A stretch of DNA of 64,000 bases, taken from contig AP025067.1 of assembly GCA_036186865.1 (NCBI GenBank), positions 26,018,554 to 26,082,553 on the forward strand. The letters are read 5' to 3'. Of the stretch, positions 44,600 through 56,068 are shown piece after piece (within the stretch, counting starts at the first letter, position 1; each line of letters opens with the position of its first letter). This stretch comes from Eustoma russellianum (taxonomy: Eukaryota > Streptophyta > Magnoliopsida > Gentianales > Gentianaceae). The notes beneath the pieces are model-generated. The model worked only from the letters and a program-made list of their open reading frames with translations. It searched no databases and was not told the origin of the DNA. Both the position numbers and the translations under genes were made by a program.

Positions 44600-46200
44600 C
44601 GCTACAGATCTTTCATCCCTATCCACCAATAGTTTCTTTTGAGGTCCTTATACATCTTGGTGCTGGGGTGGATAGATAACCTTGAATTATGAGCTTCGCG
44701 TAGCAACTCCTTTCGAAGCTCATCATTGTTAGGTACACACAACCTATTTGAAACCATAAACTTCCATCTTCTCGCAATTGGAAATCCTTTACTGGTTCGT
44801 AGTCAATTTGTCGCGGATTTCTCTTAGTGCTGGTCATCATACTGCGCTTCCTTGATTCTGTCCACCAAGTCTGGGCTGATAGACAAAGCCGTAAGACATT
44901 AGCCACGGAATCCACCACTTCGAGACCAAATTCCTCAATTTTCTTTCCAACGGGGACTGTCTAGCGGACTAGACTTTCTGCTCAACGCGTCTGCCACTCT
45001 ATTGCTTTCCCGGATGATAGTTGATGGTCAAGTCATAATCCTTAAGTAACTCCAACCATCTTCTCTGTCGCATATTTAGCTCCTTCTGCGAGAATAGGTA
45101 CTTCAAACTCTTATGATCCGTGAATACAACACATTTCTCTATATAGTGTCTCCAGATCTTAAGAGTAAATACCACAGCTGCGAGCTCCAAGTGTGGTCGG
45201 GTAGTTCTATTCATATGGTTTCAATTGTCTTGATGCGTAGGAAATGACACGTTCATTTTGCATCAAGACACAACCTATAAACAGAAAGTTATTCAATACT
45301 AGCATATGTATACAATGCATTAATTGTAATGATGTACATACCTAGTCCTTTCTTGGACGCGTCACTATAGATCACGAAACCGCCGTGCCGGAGGGTTGTG
45401 CCAACACCGGGGCTGTGGTCAATCTCTTCTTGAGCTCGGTAAAGCTCTGCTCGCATTCAGCAGTCCATTCGAACTTAGTCTTCTTCTGCGTAAGTCGACT
45501 CAATGGAACTGCGATTGTGGAGAATCCCTCGACAAACTTCCTATAGTAGCCTGCCAAGCCTAGGAAGCTTCTACTTCAGTCACATTGGTAGGTCTTGGCC
45601 ATTCCGTGATGGCTTCTATCTTTTTAGGATCCACAGAAATCCCATCTTCCGAAATCACGTGACCGAGAAAGGCTACACTTCTAGCCAGAATTCACACTTG
45701 CTGAATTTGGCATAAAGCTTTTGTTGCCTCAAAATTTGCAACACTACTCTTAAGTGTTCAGCATGAGCTTGCTCGGGGGAGTAACTAGAATGTCATCGAT
45801 GAACACTACTACGAATTGGTCCAACTGCTCTCGAATACAGTGTTCATCAAGTCCATGAAGGCCGCTGGAGCATTAGTTAATCCAAAAGGCATCACTAAGA
45901 ATTCGTAATGCCCGTATCGTGTCCGAAAAGCCGTTTTAGGTACGTCTCCTGCTTTCACAAGCACTGATGATACCCCTGACGAAGGTCAATCTTTGAAAAC
46001 CAGCGAGCTCCCTTTAGCTGATCAAATAAATCCTCAATCCTTGGCAAGGGATATTTGTTCTTGATGGTAATCTTATTCAGCTCTCGGTAATCAATGCACA
46101 ACCTCATGCTGCCATCTTTCTTCTTTACAAATAGAACTGGAGCTCCCCAAGGGATACACACTGGGGAATCAATTTCTTGTCTAATAGCTCTTGAAGTTGT
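44600..46200 (-). pseudogene. chromovirus reverse transcriptase, RNase H and integrase N-terminal part
   Basis: Reverse transcriptase: WGAPVLFVKKKDGSMRLCID and YRELNKITIKNKYPLPRIED (46150-46020), KIDLRQGYHQ (about 45970), and the active-site segment VVVFIDDILV (about 45815-45785). Connection/RNase H: GYYRKFVEGFS and LSRLTQKK (about 45550-45490), LELAAVVFTLKIWRHYI, FTDHKSLKYLF, RRWLELLKDYDL (45190-45030). Integrase zinc region: frame 44918-44619. Several stops and frameshifts separate these blocks, so no polyprotein can be made. Confidence 0.88.
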
Positions 46201-46479
46201 CCCTTAAGCTCCTTAAGTTCGGCTGGAGCCATTCTATAGGGTGCCTTAGATATAGGCTCGGCTCGGGTATCAAATTAATTTCAAACTCCACTTCCTCGAT
46301 GGCGGCACTCCCGGTAAGTCATCTGGAAATACGTCCTTAAATTCATTGATCACCGGTATCTGATCTATAGAGGGAACTTCCTGCTTGCATCTACTGCATA
46401 CACCATAAATCCCTCTGCTCCTTTCTGTAAAGCTTTAAAGGCCTGAATCGCCGTCAAGTATATCTTCTTTGGGGCTTTT

Positions 46480-46840
46480 GTTACTTGACGTTTCCTTGTA
46501 CCGTTATCTCATTCATCTCAGGGTCCTTAACGGTCACTTGTTTGAGTTTACAGTCAATATTGGCATGATTCTTGGTCAGCCAATCCATGCCCAATATTAC
46601 ATCAAAATCCTTCATCGGAATTGGAACTAATGTCACAGAAACACTTTCCATCCAACTCCAATTCACAATTTGTACTGGTGTGGGAAACCAGTACTTGCTC
46701 GCCTGCTGCCTGCACCCGAAGGGGTTTCAAGCCATTCGGGTAGACAGTCGAGTCCTTTGGCAAATCGTTTAGAAATGAAGGAGTGACTAGCCCGCTATCA
46801 AACAATACGTTCGCAGGTACTTTGTTAACTAGGATCACAC
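46480..46840 (-). pseudogene. chromovirus protease
   Basis: The minus frame 46838-46602 has VLFDSGLVTPSFL (active-site DSG, with Leu-Val where Ala-Thr is usual), and 46666-46481 has FDVILGMDWLTKNHANIDC, the conserved C-terminal flap region of plant gypsy retropepsins. There is one frameshift between them. Confidence 0.85.
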
Positions 46841-46979
46841 CTAATCACAAAAGGGTAGCACATAAAGGTTTCACATAAAACACATTTATCATCAACTTAA
46901 GACTAAAATTCAACTTAAGCAACTATTATTTAACCTTAGTCGTACCTGTCACAACGTTGGTCCTCCTGTACTTCGGCGT

Positions 46980-47991
46980 CTGTCATCGCGTGGACTCTCG
47001 CATTGGGCCTGCCTCTCTGCTGCTGAGCGGCCCTGCTTCTGCTTGAGGCTTAGGGTTCCATTGGGCAATCTTTGATTCTGTGGCCCGCCTTCCACACTTG
47101 AAGCACGCTCCGCTTATTTTCCAACATTCCCCACATGTCTCTTCTGGCAGTGTGGGCATACTGCGGGTGCCTGCGATCAGGCTGGTTCCGTTGCGGTGCC
47201 CTCTGAGCTGGCCCCGCCTGTCCTTTTCTAGGGATCTTGACCCAACGTCCGGGTCTACCACCACTTTGCTCTTCCCTTGGCCTCTTGCTCGATTCTTCAC
47301 GACCTCTCTGGCTGTGACCTGCGCATGTCACTCTCCACGCGGTAACATGCATCCAACATCTCTTCAAAAGTCTTTAAGCTAGACCCCGCTAGCCGTTCGT
47401 ATACGGGGGTTCAAACCTTCCTCAAATTTTAGCATCTTCATCCGGTTGTTTTCCAACACCATGGGCGTAAACTTTCCCAAGGCATGGAATCTATCTGCAT
47501 AATCAGAAATAGACATCCTCCCTTGTTCAAACTTGTCAAACTGCCTCATCTCCAAAATGGCAGTTTCAGGCACATAATAATCCTTGTAGGCCTGTACAAT
47601 TGTCTCCATAGAATAGGAGGAGTCATCTTTGGCAGAATACCGTTCCACCATGCATTGGCTCTGCCGATTAACAGCGGGGTGGCCACATCCAGCTTCAGTT
47701 CTTCTGGTACTTGCCAGTCTGAAGCACTTTTCCACTTCGTCTACCAAAATCCGGCCACCTCTGGGTCCGTAGTCCCTTCAAAAGTGGGGGCATGCATTTT
47801 CCGCATCTCCCCAATGTAGTATCTGTTCCTTGCTGAGGGGCGGAGGAGGAGGAGGTTGCTGTTGCTGCTGAGCAACTGCTTGCGCTATCACCGTGATAGC
47901 GTCATCAGTGCTTGTGGTACTAGGACTGGTGGTGGTGGAGGGTTCTCGTTCCCATTACCACCGTTTCCTTGGTTATCTCTCTGGGAGGCAT
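46980..47991 (-). pseudogene. chromovirus gag
   Basis: The likely start is the ATG complementary to 47989-47991, just after a ~260-base leader from the LTR. A Gln/Pro-rich N-terminus shifts frame early. The capsid region is visible at 47750-47380 (YYVPETAILEMRQFDKFEQG, SISDYADRFHALGKF, FEEGLNPRIR), and a damaged CCHC knuckle (CFKCGR / GHRIKDCP in two frames) at about 47110-47060. Confidence 0.85.
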
Positions 47992-48266
47992 TTTCTGCAA
48001 AATCAACGCTTATTAGCATTCAGCAATTCAAAAGTAATACTGAAGGCCCATATGCGTTGTACAAGGCGGATTCGTACACTAAATAAAATAACATTTGTTG
48101 ATTAAATTTTGTCGCGCTCGCACACACCCATCCCAATCAAACTTACATCTAGAATCACATACTTAGACCTAAAGATCAACTTAAAGATCAAGATCATAAC
48201 TTAAGGCTCTACATGATATAACCTAGGTCTCCGAGGTAGATCTGAAGCCTAGGCTCTGATACCACC

Positions 48267-50768
48267 TGTAGCGCCCGACCCAGACAGCGGAATCCGAACC
48301 GGTGCACCGTCGTAGCTTACTGAGAAGACTACAAGACGTCTCATCTCTCGAATACACATCATCAATGACGTCAGAAAAATAAGTGCGGAAACACGTATCT
48401 CACAATCTAAACCATAAATTTGAACCTCAATGTATAAAGTAATTACAAAAGAGTATCATGAAAGCCGACTAAATTCTCAAACGAATGAAAGAAACTGAAA
48501 CAAATGACAACAACCTCAACTATCTCCCAATATGTCTCTAAGTATCATTCAGCCCACTCGCCATCGTCTTCTATGAAAATCATATCGTAACTAGGCTCAT
48601 CTGCAATGACAAAGGTAGTACCCTTAGCGAAAAACGCTAGCAAGTAACCCGCTTATAAGACATACGGGATCAACACATGACAAGACATGAGTAATACATA
48701 ATTCAAGGGAAATGGGGCACATGTCTTGTATACTTTCAAGAGCATAGATTTAACAATACAAGAACATAAAACAGTAACTCATAACCATTAACGATTAACG
48801 ATCATCCAAGTCACATAGCAATCATCCCAATGACTCACGTGATGCATGACAAAATATGCACTACACTACACAGTCACAAATGCATGAGCAATTTCTTTTC
48901 AAAACAGTGCAATGCATGTCACAATGTCCGGTCACATAACTTTATACCCTGTAACGCACCTCGGCTTATATTTCCATCCCGATTAACGTTACAGACAACT
49001 TTATACCTGTAATGCACCTCGGCTTATATTCCATCCCGATTAACATTACAGACAACTTTATACCCTGTAACGCACCTCGGCTTATATTTCCATCCCAATT
49101 AATGTTACAGACAACTTTATGCCCGTAATGCACCTCGGCTTATATTTCCATCCCGATTAACATTACAGGCCACTTTCGCAAACCTATGCCGAAACACAGC
49201 TCTTTTCAAAACAATATGCAAATGCAAGTGCCATGATGCGAGACTCCTCATTTCAATCATATTCTTCGTTCACATATTCAATTCATGTTCACATATTCAA
49301 TTCACATGCAGTATCAAGCAACCACACAAGATTTCCCTCACTTACACATCAATGCTTATGCTTCAAGCTAGGTCGTCAACACTTAACCTTGATTCTAAAA
49401 ATTCACAAACCAATGTGAGAACCCCTACCTTCCTTCATTGAACTCTATAAAACCTCGTACGTTCATTTCCTAACCCTCCTAGGTCATCCACGTTGCGATC
49501 AAATTTGAATACCCTTCAATCTTCCAAATTTGGTTCACCATCTTAAGTCATGTTCCCAAGACTTAGACTAACCTCAATCAGGTCCTAAGAAGTCTCTAAG
49601 GTCACCCAAAGGGTCCCCTAGCTTCACTCTTTCTTCCCTTATTTTCCACCAAAACTGATGGACATCATACCCTTACATCGATCGATCGATGTGACTTCCT
49701 ACCCTCACATCGATCGATCGATATCCATTAGAGAACATCGATCTCTCAACTTTTCCTACATCGATCGATGTCCATCAGAGGACATCGATCTCTCAACTCC
49801 CTCTACATCGATCGATCGATGTCCATCAGAGGACATCAATCTCTCAACTCCCTCTACATCGATCGATCGAAGTACTTCATCCCCTCACATCGATCGATCG
49901 ATGTCTACGATTTCAGAAAAGAAATTCTACGATTTCTGCAGAAACTGCAGAACGTAATTTCCAATCAATCCCAAACTTCATACCAAGCATCCCAGGCCTA
50001 ATCCCTGCTATAATCTCATGCTTAAACTACCAATTGAGCGCTATACACATACCAACCAAAGATTCAAGCCTAGAACCCAATTATTCCAACCTTATCAATC
50101 CAAAGACCTCACCTTTCACCCTCAAACCCACACAACAATGAAATCACAACAAGAAGGGATTCAAAGGGTAGGGTTTTGCACGATTTCACGAAATTAACAA
50201 CAACAAAACGATCTTCAACATATAGTGGCCAAAACATCAAAATCAAAACACATAATTCACAATTAGAATTCACGGAAAGAAACTACTGCATGGTGATCCA
50301 ATTTTAATATCAAAAGTAGGCCTTTTCTCTTTCACAAATCGTAAGAACTTATAAGTAGATTACTTGCCTTTGATTACTCGAAGAAGAAAGGAAGAACGGA
50401 CGAAGATTGGATGGAAGATCCTGAAGTTTCCTCTCTAGGGTTGCAAGGGTTGCCAAAGTCGCTTAGGGATGATGAGAGCGTCGGTTTTCTCTGCGTAATG
50501 AGAAAACTGACGTTCTGTCAGTTTTTATATGGAAAGGGGAAAATTTGGAGTTTTTGAATTATATCCTATTTTCTTATTTATCTTAAAGGATAAATCTTTA
50601 GTATTTAATTCAAAAATTAAATACTGATTAATTCCAATATTTAAACTCTCAATTAATTCCCATTAATCCTATTACTTAATTCGAAATTTATTACCGTTGA
50701 CCGTTATTAATCACATCTAATTCCTTCTTTATCTTTTAATTATTCTACGGAGGGTGCGGGGCATGACA
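48267..50768 (-). repeat. 5' LTR of the chromovirus
   Basis: It matches 40891-43410 throughout, with its own hairpin array (48953-49170) and palindrome array (49676-49905). Confidence 0.93.
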
Positions 50769-50986
50769 GTCAGAGTGCTATTCATTTAGCAAAGAATCAA
50801 GTCTTTCATGCACGGACGAAGCACATTGATGTTCGCTATCATTTTGTGCGGGAAATTTTCGAAGAAGAGGAGATACTTCTCCAGAAGATTCATACTACGG
50901 AGAACCCTGCAGATATGTTGACCAAAGCTGTTACAAGGGTCAAGTTCGAACATTGTTTATACTTGGTTCATATCTTGCACATTTGA
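50769..50986 (+). pseudogene. RNase H C-terminus of the old copia
   Basis: It continues exactly from 40890: SAIHLAKNQVFHARTKHID, then VRYHFVREI, NPADMLTKAV and a stop at 50984. Joined conceptually across the GTCAG duplication it restores the usual SDSQSAIHLAKN motif, which proves the insertion. Confidence 0.9.
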
Positions 50987-51098
50987 GTTGGCACTTCACA
51001 GCGCAACATTTGGAAGCACCACGAATTTTTTTATAAGTTTGTTTGTTTTGAGAAGTTTTGTATTTGGTATGATTTGAAATTAAGCCGAGGTGGAGATT

Positions 51099-51493
51099 TG
51101 TTGATTTTTTTGTCTTACTTCAATATCCCATATCGCCTGTGGAAGAAATGGAGGGGGAAGTTGAGAGTTATAAATAAACTCCTCCTCCTATATGTAAATC
51201 ATCCAAACTTCTATTCTTCTCCTATATATAAATAGAAGCAAGCATTTTAGCAAGCTCGAAGATTAAGCTATCTTCGCTGAACTCCATTACGAAAGTTTTC
51301 GGGTGTGTTTCTCTCTTTATTTCTTTTATTATTCTGTTCTATTTATTGTTGTTATACTGTTTTTTTCTGTTGTAGTATAGTATTATTATTATCAAGTAGT
51401 TTTGTTAGTGTTTTGTCCATTTCATTTGTTCTGAACTGGTTCATTTCACTACTTGTGTTGTCTTAGTGAGAAAAATACCAGATTTTTCCAACA
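51099..51493 (+). repeat. 3' LTR of the old copia
   Basis: It follows the purine tract CCGAGGTGGAGATT (51085-51098), starts TGTTGATT and ends TTCCAACA. It has a TATA-like GTTATAAATAAAC near 51168. Confidence 0.88.
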
Positions 51494-51602
51494 AAGGAAA
51501 TAAAGCAGAACTCCACATCCATAATCTTATATGGTTCCATTGTCCTTGCTCACTCCATGTCCTATTGACTTTGGTGGCAGCCACTATGGACTGCGCTAGC
51601 AT
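51494..51602. other. short non-repetitive spacer between two copia elements
   Basis: About 109 bases with no recognisable feature, possibly original host DNA. Confidence 0.4.
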
Positions 51603-52466
51603 TGTTGGGAAAGAGTGTTGGATTTAATTTAATAAATCCCTGAATAGGACCGTTTAATCGAATCAATGGACAAAGTAACAAAATGCGGAAAATATACCTT
51701 GCTCCATTGCTGTTGTTAATCTGAACACTGCGCGCTTGCAATTGCTCCGGCTGATGATGAATCTGGCGTGATCCAAGGATTCACGACCTCCCACCAATTG
51801 CTGATATACCCCTTGAACAGAATCAACAATTCACTGCTTTACCCGATGGAGATGCTAGGCAATGTGGGCTTTATAGAACAAGGTTGGCACAGCCTACCTC
51901 TTTTCCCTCTCTATGGCCGAATTCTTGATGCTATATGAGGAGGTGAATGCCTCCTCCTTTATATAGAGGGAGAAAGGGGGAATCATAATGGGCATATTCC
52001 TTAATGGATAGAGATTCCTTATCCCAGATACCTGTAATATACTTGATGCTATATTCAAGTTATCTCTATCCATTATCAAATATTATCTAATATTTAATAA
52101 TAAATATTATTAAATATTATTAATATTTAATTATTGTACCAACAATTATCTACTAGTCACACGTGGGTTGTCGTCCCTCGGGGACCAGATGTCGTAACTT
52201 TATGGTTGTTGCACTTTGAGCCCATCCATCGCGGTCTCTGACCATATGACTGTCTACATATTCGGAGTTTCCATTTAGACCATACTATACACCCACGAGT
52301 ATACTCGATGATCACTTAACGTGTGGATGTTTTACGTAACAATTAATATATTACGTGACATATGTGACATATAATATTATCATACATAACGTCCACTTTA
52401 TGATTAATTCGTATAAAACTTTATCAATGTGCTGCGCATCACACGTATCCCGAATTAATCCCAACA
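51603..52466 (-). repeat. 3' LTR of the second copia
   Basis: It has perfect TGTTGGG/CCCAACA ends. The minus strand has the purine tract directly upstream. The left flank is AGCAT, the candidate target duplication; its partner is outside the window. Confidence 0.85.
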
Positions 52467-52837
52467 ATCTCCCACTTGTACTATGTATGTATCTTAAAGA
52501 TTATGTCACCCTTTTGAGTTCATATACCGTATGTCCCTTAGTGTGTATTTCTTTTTCTGGTCCATCAGTAAATGTTAGCAAAACACTTAAGCCGCACGCC
52601 GCCACATTGAATTACTGACTTGTCCCTCTTAAATCATGATGCTAACATTCTACTGAATGACATGGATACTGAAATGGATATGTAGTGTGGAATTAATATG
52701 CTAGGTGATCATACATATTTAATTCAAACTTGGCCCTCTTTAGCGAGACCAATAGAATTCAGAATGTATGTCGTAACTGCTTAATGTACATTACTTCTGC
52801 AGAAAAACTTTAATGAAACCATAATGTACATTATACT

Positions 52838-53269
52838 GTAGAGTAGGGGGGTTGCTGCTGCTGAGCAACACTTTGCGCTATCACTGTGATAGCGCCTATC
52901 AGTGCCTGGGGTACTAACACTGGTGGTGGTGGTGGAGGGTTCTCGTCCTCATTGCCACCATTTCCTTGGTTATCTCTTCTGTGAGGCATTTTTCTGCAAA
53001 ATCAACGCTTATTAGCATTCAGCAATTCCAAAAACATAAGTACTGAAAGCCCATATGCGTTGTACAAGGTAGGATTTGTACCCTAAGTAGAGTAACGTTT
53101 ATTGATTAACTTTTATCGCGCTCGCACACACCCATCCCAATCAAACTTACATATAGAATCACATACTTAGACCTAAAGATCAACTTAAGGTGAAAATCAT
53201 AACTTAAGACTCTACATGTCATAACCTAGGTCTCCGAGGTAGATCTGAAGCCTAGGCTCTGATACCACC
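52838..53269 (-). repeat. partial second copy of derivative leader and gag start
   Basis: It matches 59009-59428 nearly base for base. The gag ATG on the minus strand lies at about 52987-52989, followed by a Pro-rich and Gln-rich N-terminus. It is cut abruptly at 52838 against copia sequence. Confidence 0.85.
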
Positions 53270-53967
53270 TGTAGCGCCCCGACCCGGACAGTGGAATCCG
53301 AACCGGTACACCCGTCGTAGCTTACTGAGAAGACTACAAGACGTCTCATCTCTCGTATACACATCATCAATGACGTAAGAGAAACAAGTGCGGAAACATG
53401 AATCTGATAAATCTCTACCATAAATTCAATACATCAAACGATAATAACATCGCTAAGGGTAGTCACAGTAATAATGAACTAATCCTCAAGTGTAATGAAA
53501 GAACGGAAATAAATAACAACTGTGGCATCTAGCTCCCAACATGTCTCCCTATATATCCCATTCAGCCCACTCGCCCCTCGTCTTCTATGATATCATGATG
53601 TAGCTAGGCTCATCTGCAATCACAAAGGTAGTACCCTTAGCGAAAAAACGCTAGCAAGTAACCCGCTTATAAGACATACGGGATCAACACATGGCAAGAC
53701 ATGAGTAATGTATAATTCAAGGGAATTGTGGGGCACATGTCTTGTAACTTTCAAATATATAAGCGAATAACTTAATAAAGCAAGTACAGCATTTTGCACG
53801 CAAATAACAATTTATTGGCAATCAGATACCACTCACATTCATACCACATTGACTCTCGTGATGCATGTCAAAATATGCACTACACTACACAATCACAAAT
53901 GCATGAGCCACTTCTTTTCAAATCAGTGCAATGCATGTCACAATGTCCGGTCTCGTAACTCGTAACC

Positions 53968-54244
53968 CTGTAACGCACCCTGGCTTATATTTCCATCCCG
54001 GTTAACGTTACAAGCTCGTTATGCTCTGTGATGCATTTGGCTTATATTTCCATCCCGATTAACATCACAGACTCGTAAAACCCTGCAATGCACCTCAGCT
54101 TATATTTCCATCCCGATTAACATTGCAGAGGACTTTATACCCTGTAACGCACCCCGGCTTATATTTCCATCCCGGTTAACGTTACAGTCTTTTGTGCCCT
54201 GCAATGCACCCCGGCTTAAATTTCCATCCCGGTTAACATTGCAG
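53968..54244. repeat. tandem hairpin array (5 units)
   Basis: Outer arms in order: CTGTAACG/CGTTACAA, CTGTGATG/CATCACAG, CTGCAATG/CATTGCAG, CTGTAACG/CGTTACAG, CTGCAATG/CATTGCAG. The loop is CTTATATTTCCATC in all but one unit (CTTAAATTT). Confidence 0.9.
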
Positions 54245-54756
54245 GTCACCTTCGCAAATCTGTGCCGAAGCACCTTTCTTTTCAAATCAATATGCAAATG
54301 CAAGTGCCATGATGCAAGACTCCTCGTTTCAATCACCTTTCTCGTTCTCGTATGCAATTCACATTCACATAAGTAGTTCATGTACACACGCGCAAGTATA
54401 AGCAACACACAAGCTTTCGCTAATTTACACACCATAACTTAAGCTTCAACCATCTCGTCCACACTTATTCCTGATTCTAAGGTTCACAACCTAAGGCAAG
54501 TGTCCCTGACAATCCTTCCTTGAACTCTCAAACACCTCGTACGTTCATCTCCTAACCCACCTAAGTCATCCAAGTTGAACTCCGATTCGAATACCCTTCA
54601 AATTCTCCAAACTTGATTCACCATCTTAAGTCATGTCCCAAGACTTAGACTAGTCCTAATCAGGTCCTAAGAAGTCCCTAAGGTCACCCAAAGGATCCCC
54701 TAACTTCCCCCTTTCTTCCATTACTTTCCCACAAAACTGGTTGACGTCAATACCCT

Positions 54757-55210
54757 GACGTCGATCGATCTACGTATGTCATACCCTGACGTCGATCGAT
54801 CGACGTCCATCTGAGGCACGTCGATCTCTCACTCAACCTACGTCATACCCTCACGCCATACCCTCACTTACTGCACGTCATACCCTCACGTCATACCCGC
54901 ACGTCATACCCTCACGTCATACCCTCACTTACTGCACGTCATACCCTCACGTCATACCCTCACTTACTGCACGTCATACCCTCACGTCATACCCTCACTT
55001 ACTGCACGTCATACCCTCACGTCATACCCTCACATCATACCCTCACGTCATACCCCTCACTTACTACACGTCATACCCTCACTCTAAACTACGTCGATCG
55101 ATCGACGTGCATATGAGGCACGTCGATCTCTCACTCCTTCCACGTCGATCGATCGACGTGCATCTGAGGCACGTCGATCTCTCACCTGCTATACGTCGAT
55201 CGATCGACGT
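54757..55210. repeat. ACGTCGATCGATCGACGT palindromes and ACGTCATACCCTC minisatellite
   Basis: Several 18-bp palindromes (near 54757, 54789, 55090, 55140 and 55192) flank a dense run of a 13-bp unit ACGTCATACCCTC, interrupted by ACTTACTGC spacers. The same design is in LTR B at 60912-61366. Confidence 0.9.
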
Positions 55211-56068
55211 CATAATTTTTCAGAATCTTCATCCTGCGATTTCTGCAGATCTATAACCCAATCATTTTCCAACTTTCTTCCCCTCAATCCAAGCCTAATC
55301 TTCCATCTCAATCCATTCTTAATTCCCTCAACAAGATCCTTCATACGCACGTCAACGATTCAATCCTAAAACTTGAATCCTTCATCAAATCAAACCAAAA
55401 CCTAATCTTTCCACTCCTCCCTCCCTTCAACCGCCATTATCCACAAAGTGGGGGTCAAGGGATGGGGATTTACATGATCTCACGTAATCAACGAACATCA
55501 AACAAGATTTCAACATATAATGGCCAAATCTCAACCAAAACACATAGATCGCACAAATAGATTCACATGAAGAAATTACTGCATGGTGATCCAAATTGAT
55601 ATCAAAAGTAGGCCTTTTTTCTTTCGCAAAAACGTAAGAACTTATAAGTAGATTACTTGCCTTTGATTACTCGGAGAAGGAACCAAGAACGGACGAAGAT
55701 TGGATGAAGATCTAGCGGAGTTCTTCGCCTAGGGTTGAGGGGAGATGAAAACCGCCTAGGAGGAGAGAGTTTTGCGTCGTTCTCTCTTCTGAGAAAAGGG
55801 AAAACTGACGCTATGTCAGTTTTTTTTTATAAGGAAAGGGAAAAGTTTGGAGTTTCTAAATTTATATCCTATTTTCCTATTTATCTTAAAGGATAAATCC
55901 TAATATTTAATTCAGAATTAATCCTCATTAATTTCAATACTTAAACCCTCAATTAATTCCCATTAATCCTATTATTTAATTCGTAATTAATTACGGTTGA
56001 CCGTCAATTAATCTCATTTAATTCTTCTTTATCTCTTAATTATTCTACGGAGGTTGCGGGGCGTAACA

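Larger units (their letters stand above)
40891..50768 (-). mobile_element. Ty3/gypsy chromovirus, Tekay/Del-like, inserted in the old copia
   Basis: The element reads on the minus strand: 5' LTR 48267-50768 (2502 bp), primer-binding site GGCTCTGATACCA complement (48252-48264), gag from 47991, pol to about 43500, polypurine tract at 43411-43424, 3' LTR 40891-43410 (2520 bp). LTRs begin TGTAGCGCC and end GGGCATGACA on the plus strand. The perfect 5-bp duplication GTCAG (40886-40890 and 50769-50773) marks the insertion into the copia RNase H codons. LTRs are similar but with clear differences, so it is moderately young. Chromodomain debris after the integrase supports the chromovirus call. Confidence 0.93.
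26049..51493 (+). mobile_element. old Ty1/copia element, split by two later insertions
   Basis: The 5' LTR is 26049-26404 plus 36947-36992, followed by a primer-binding site TGGTATCAAAG (36995). Internal parts are 36993-40890 and 50769-51098, and the 3' LTR is 51099-51493. Interruptions are the Maximus-like copia (26405-36946) and the chromovirus (40891-50768). Domain order is gag, protease, integrase, reverse transcriptase, RNase H, as in copia. Stops and frameshifts occur throughout, and the two LTRs differ visibly by substitutions and small indels, so this is the oldest layer. No matching 5-bp target duplication is seen at its outer ends. Confidence 0.88.
53270..56068 (-). repeat. LTR A of the gypsy derivative
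   Basis: It contains the five-unit hairpin array (53968-54244), the ACGTCGATCGATCGACGT palindromes (54757-55210) and the ACGTCATACCCTC minisatellite (54840-55085). Confidence 0.9.

Noticed and set aside
53968..54244. Regular repeat-spacer look resembling a CRISPR array
   Set aside because: The units are contiguous diverged tandem repeats inside a plant LTR, repeated in a second LTR, with no variable spacers and no cas genes.
54100..54435. Minus-strand ORF with repeated NRDGN-LSRGAL peptide (also 60354-60590)
   Set aside because: Product of the hairpin tandem array in the derivative LTRs. There is no start context and no family.
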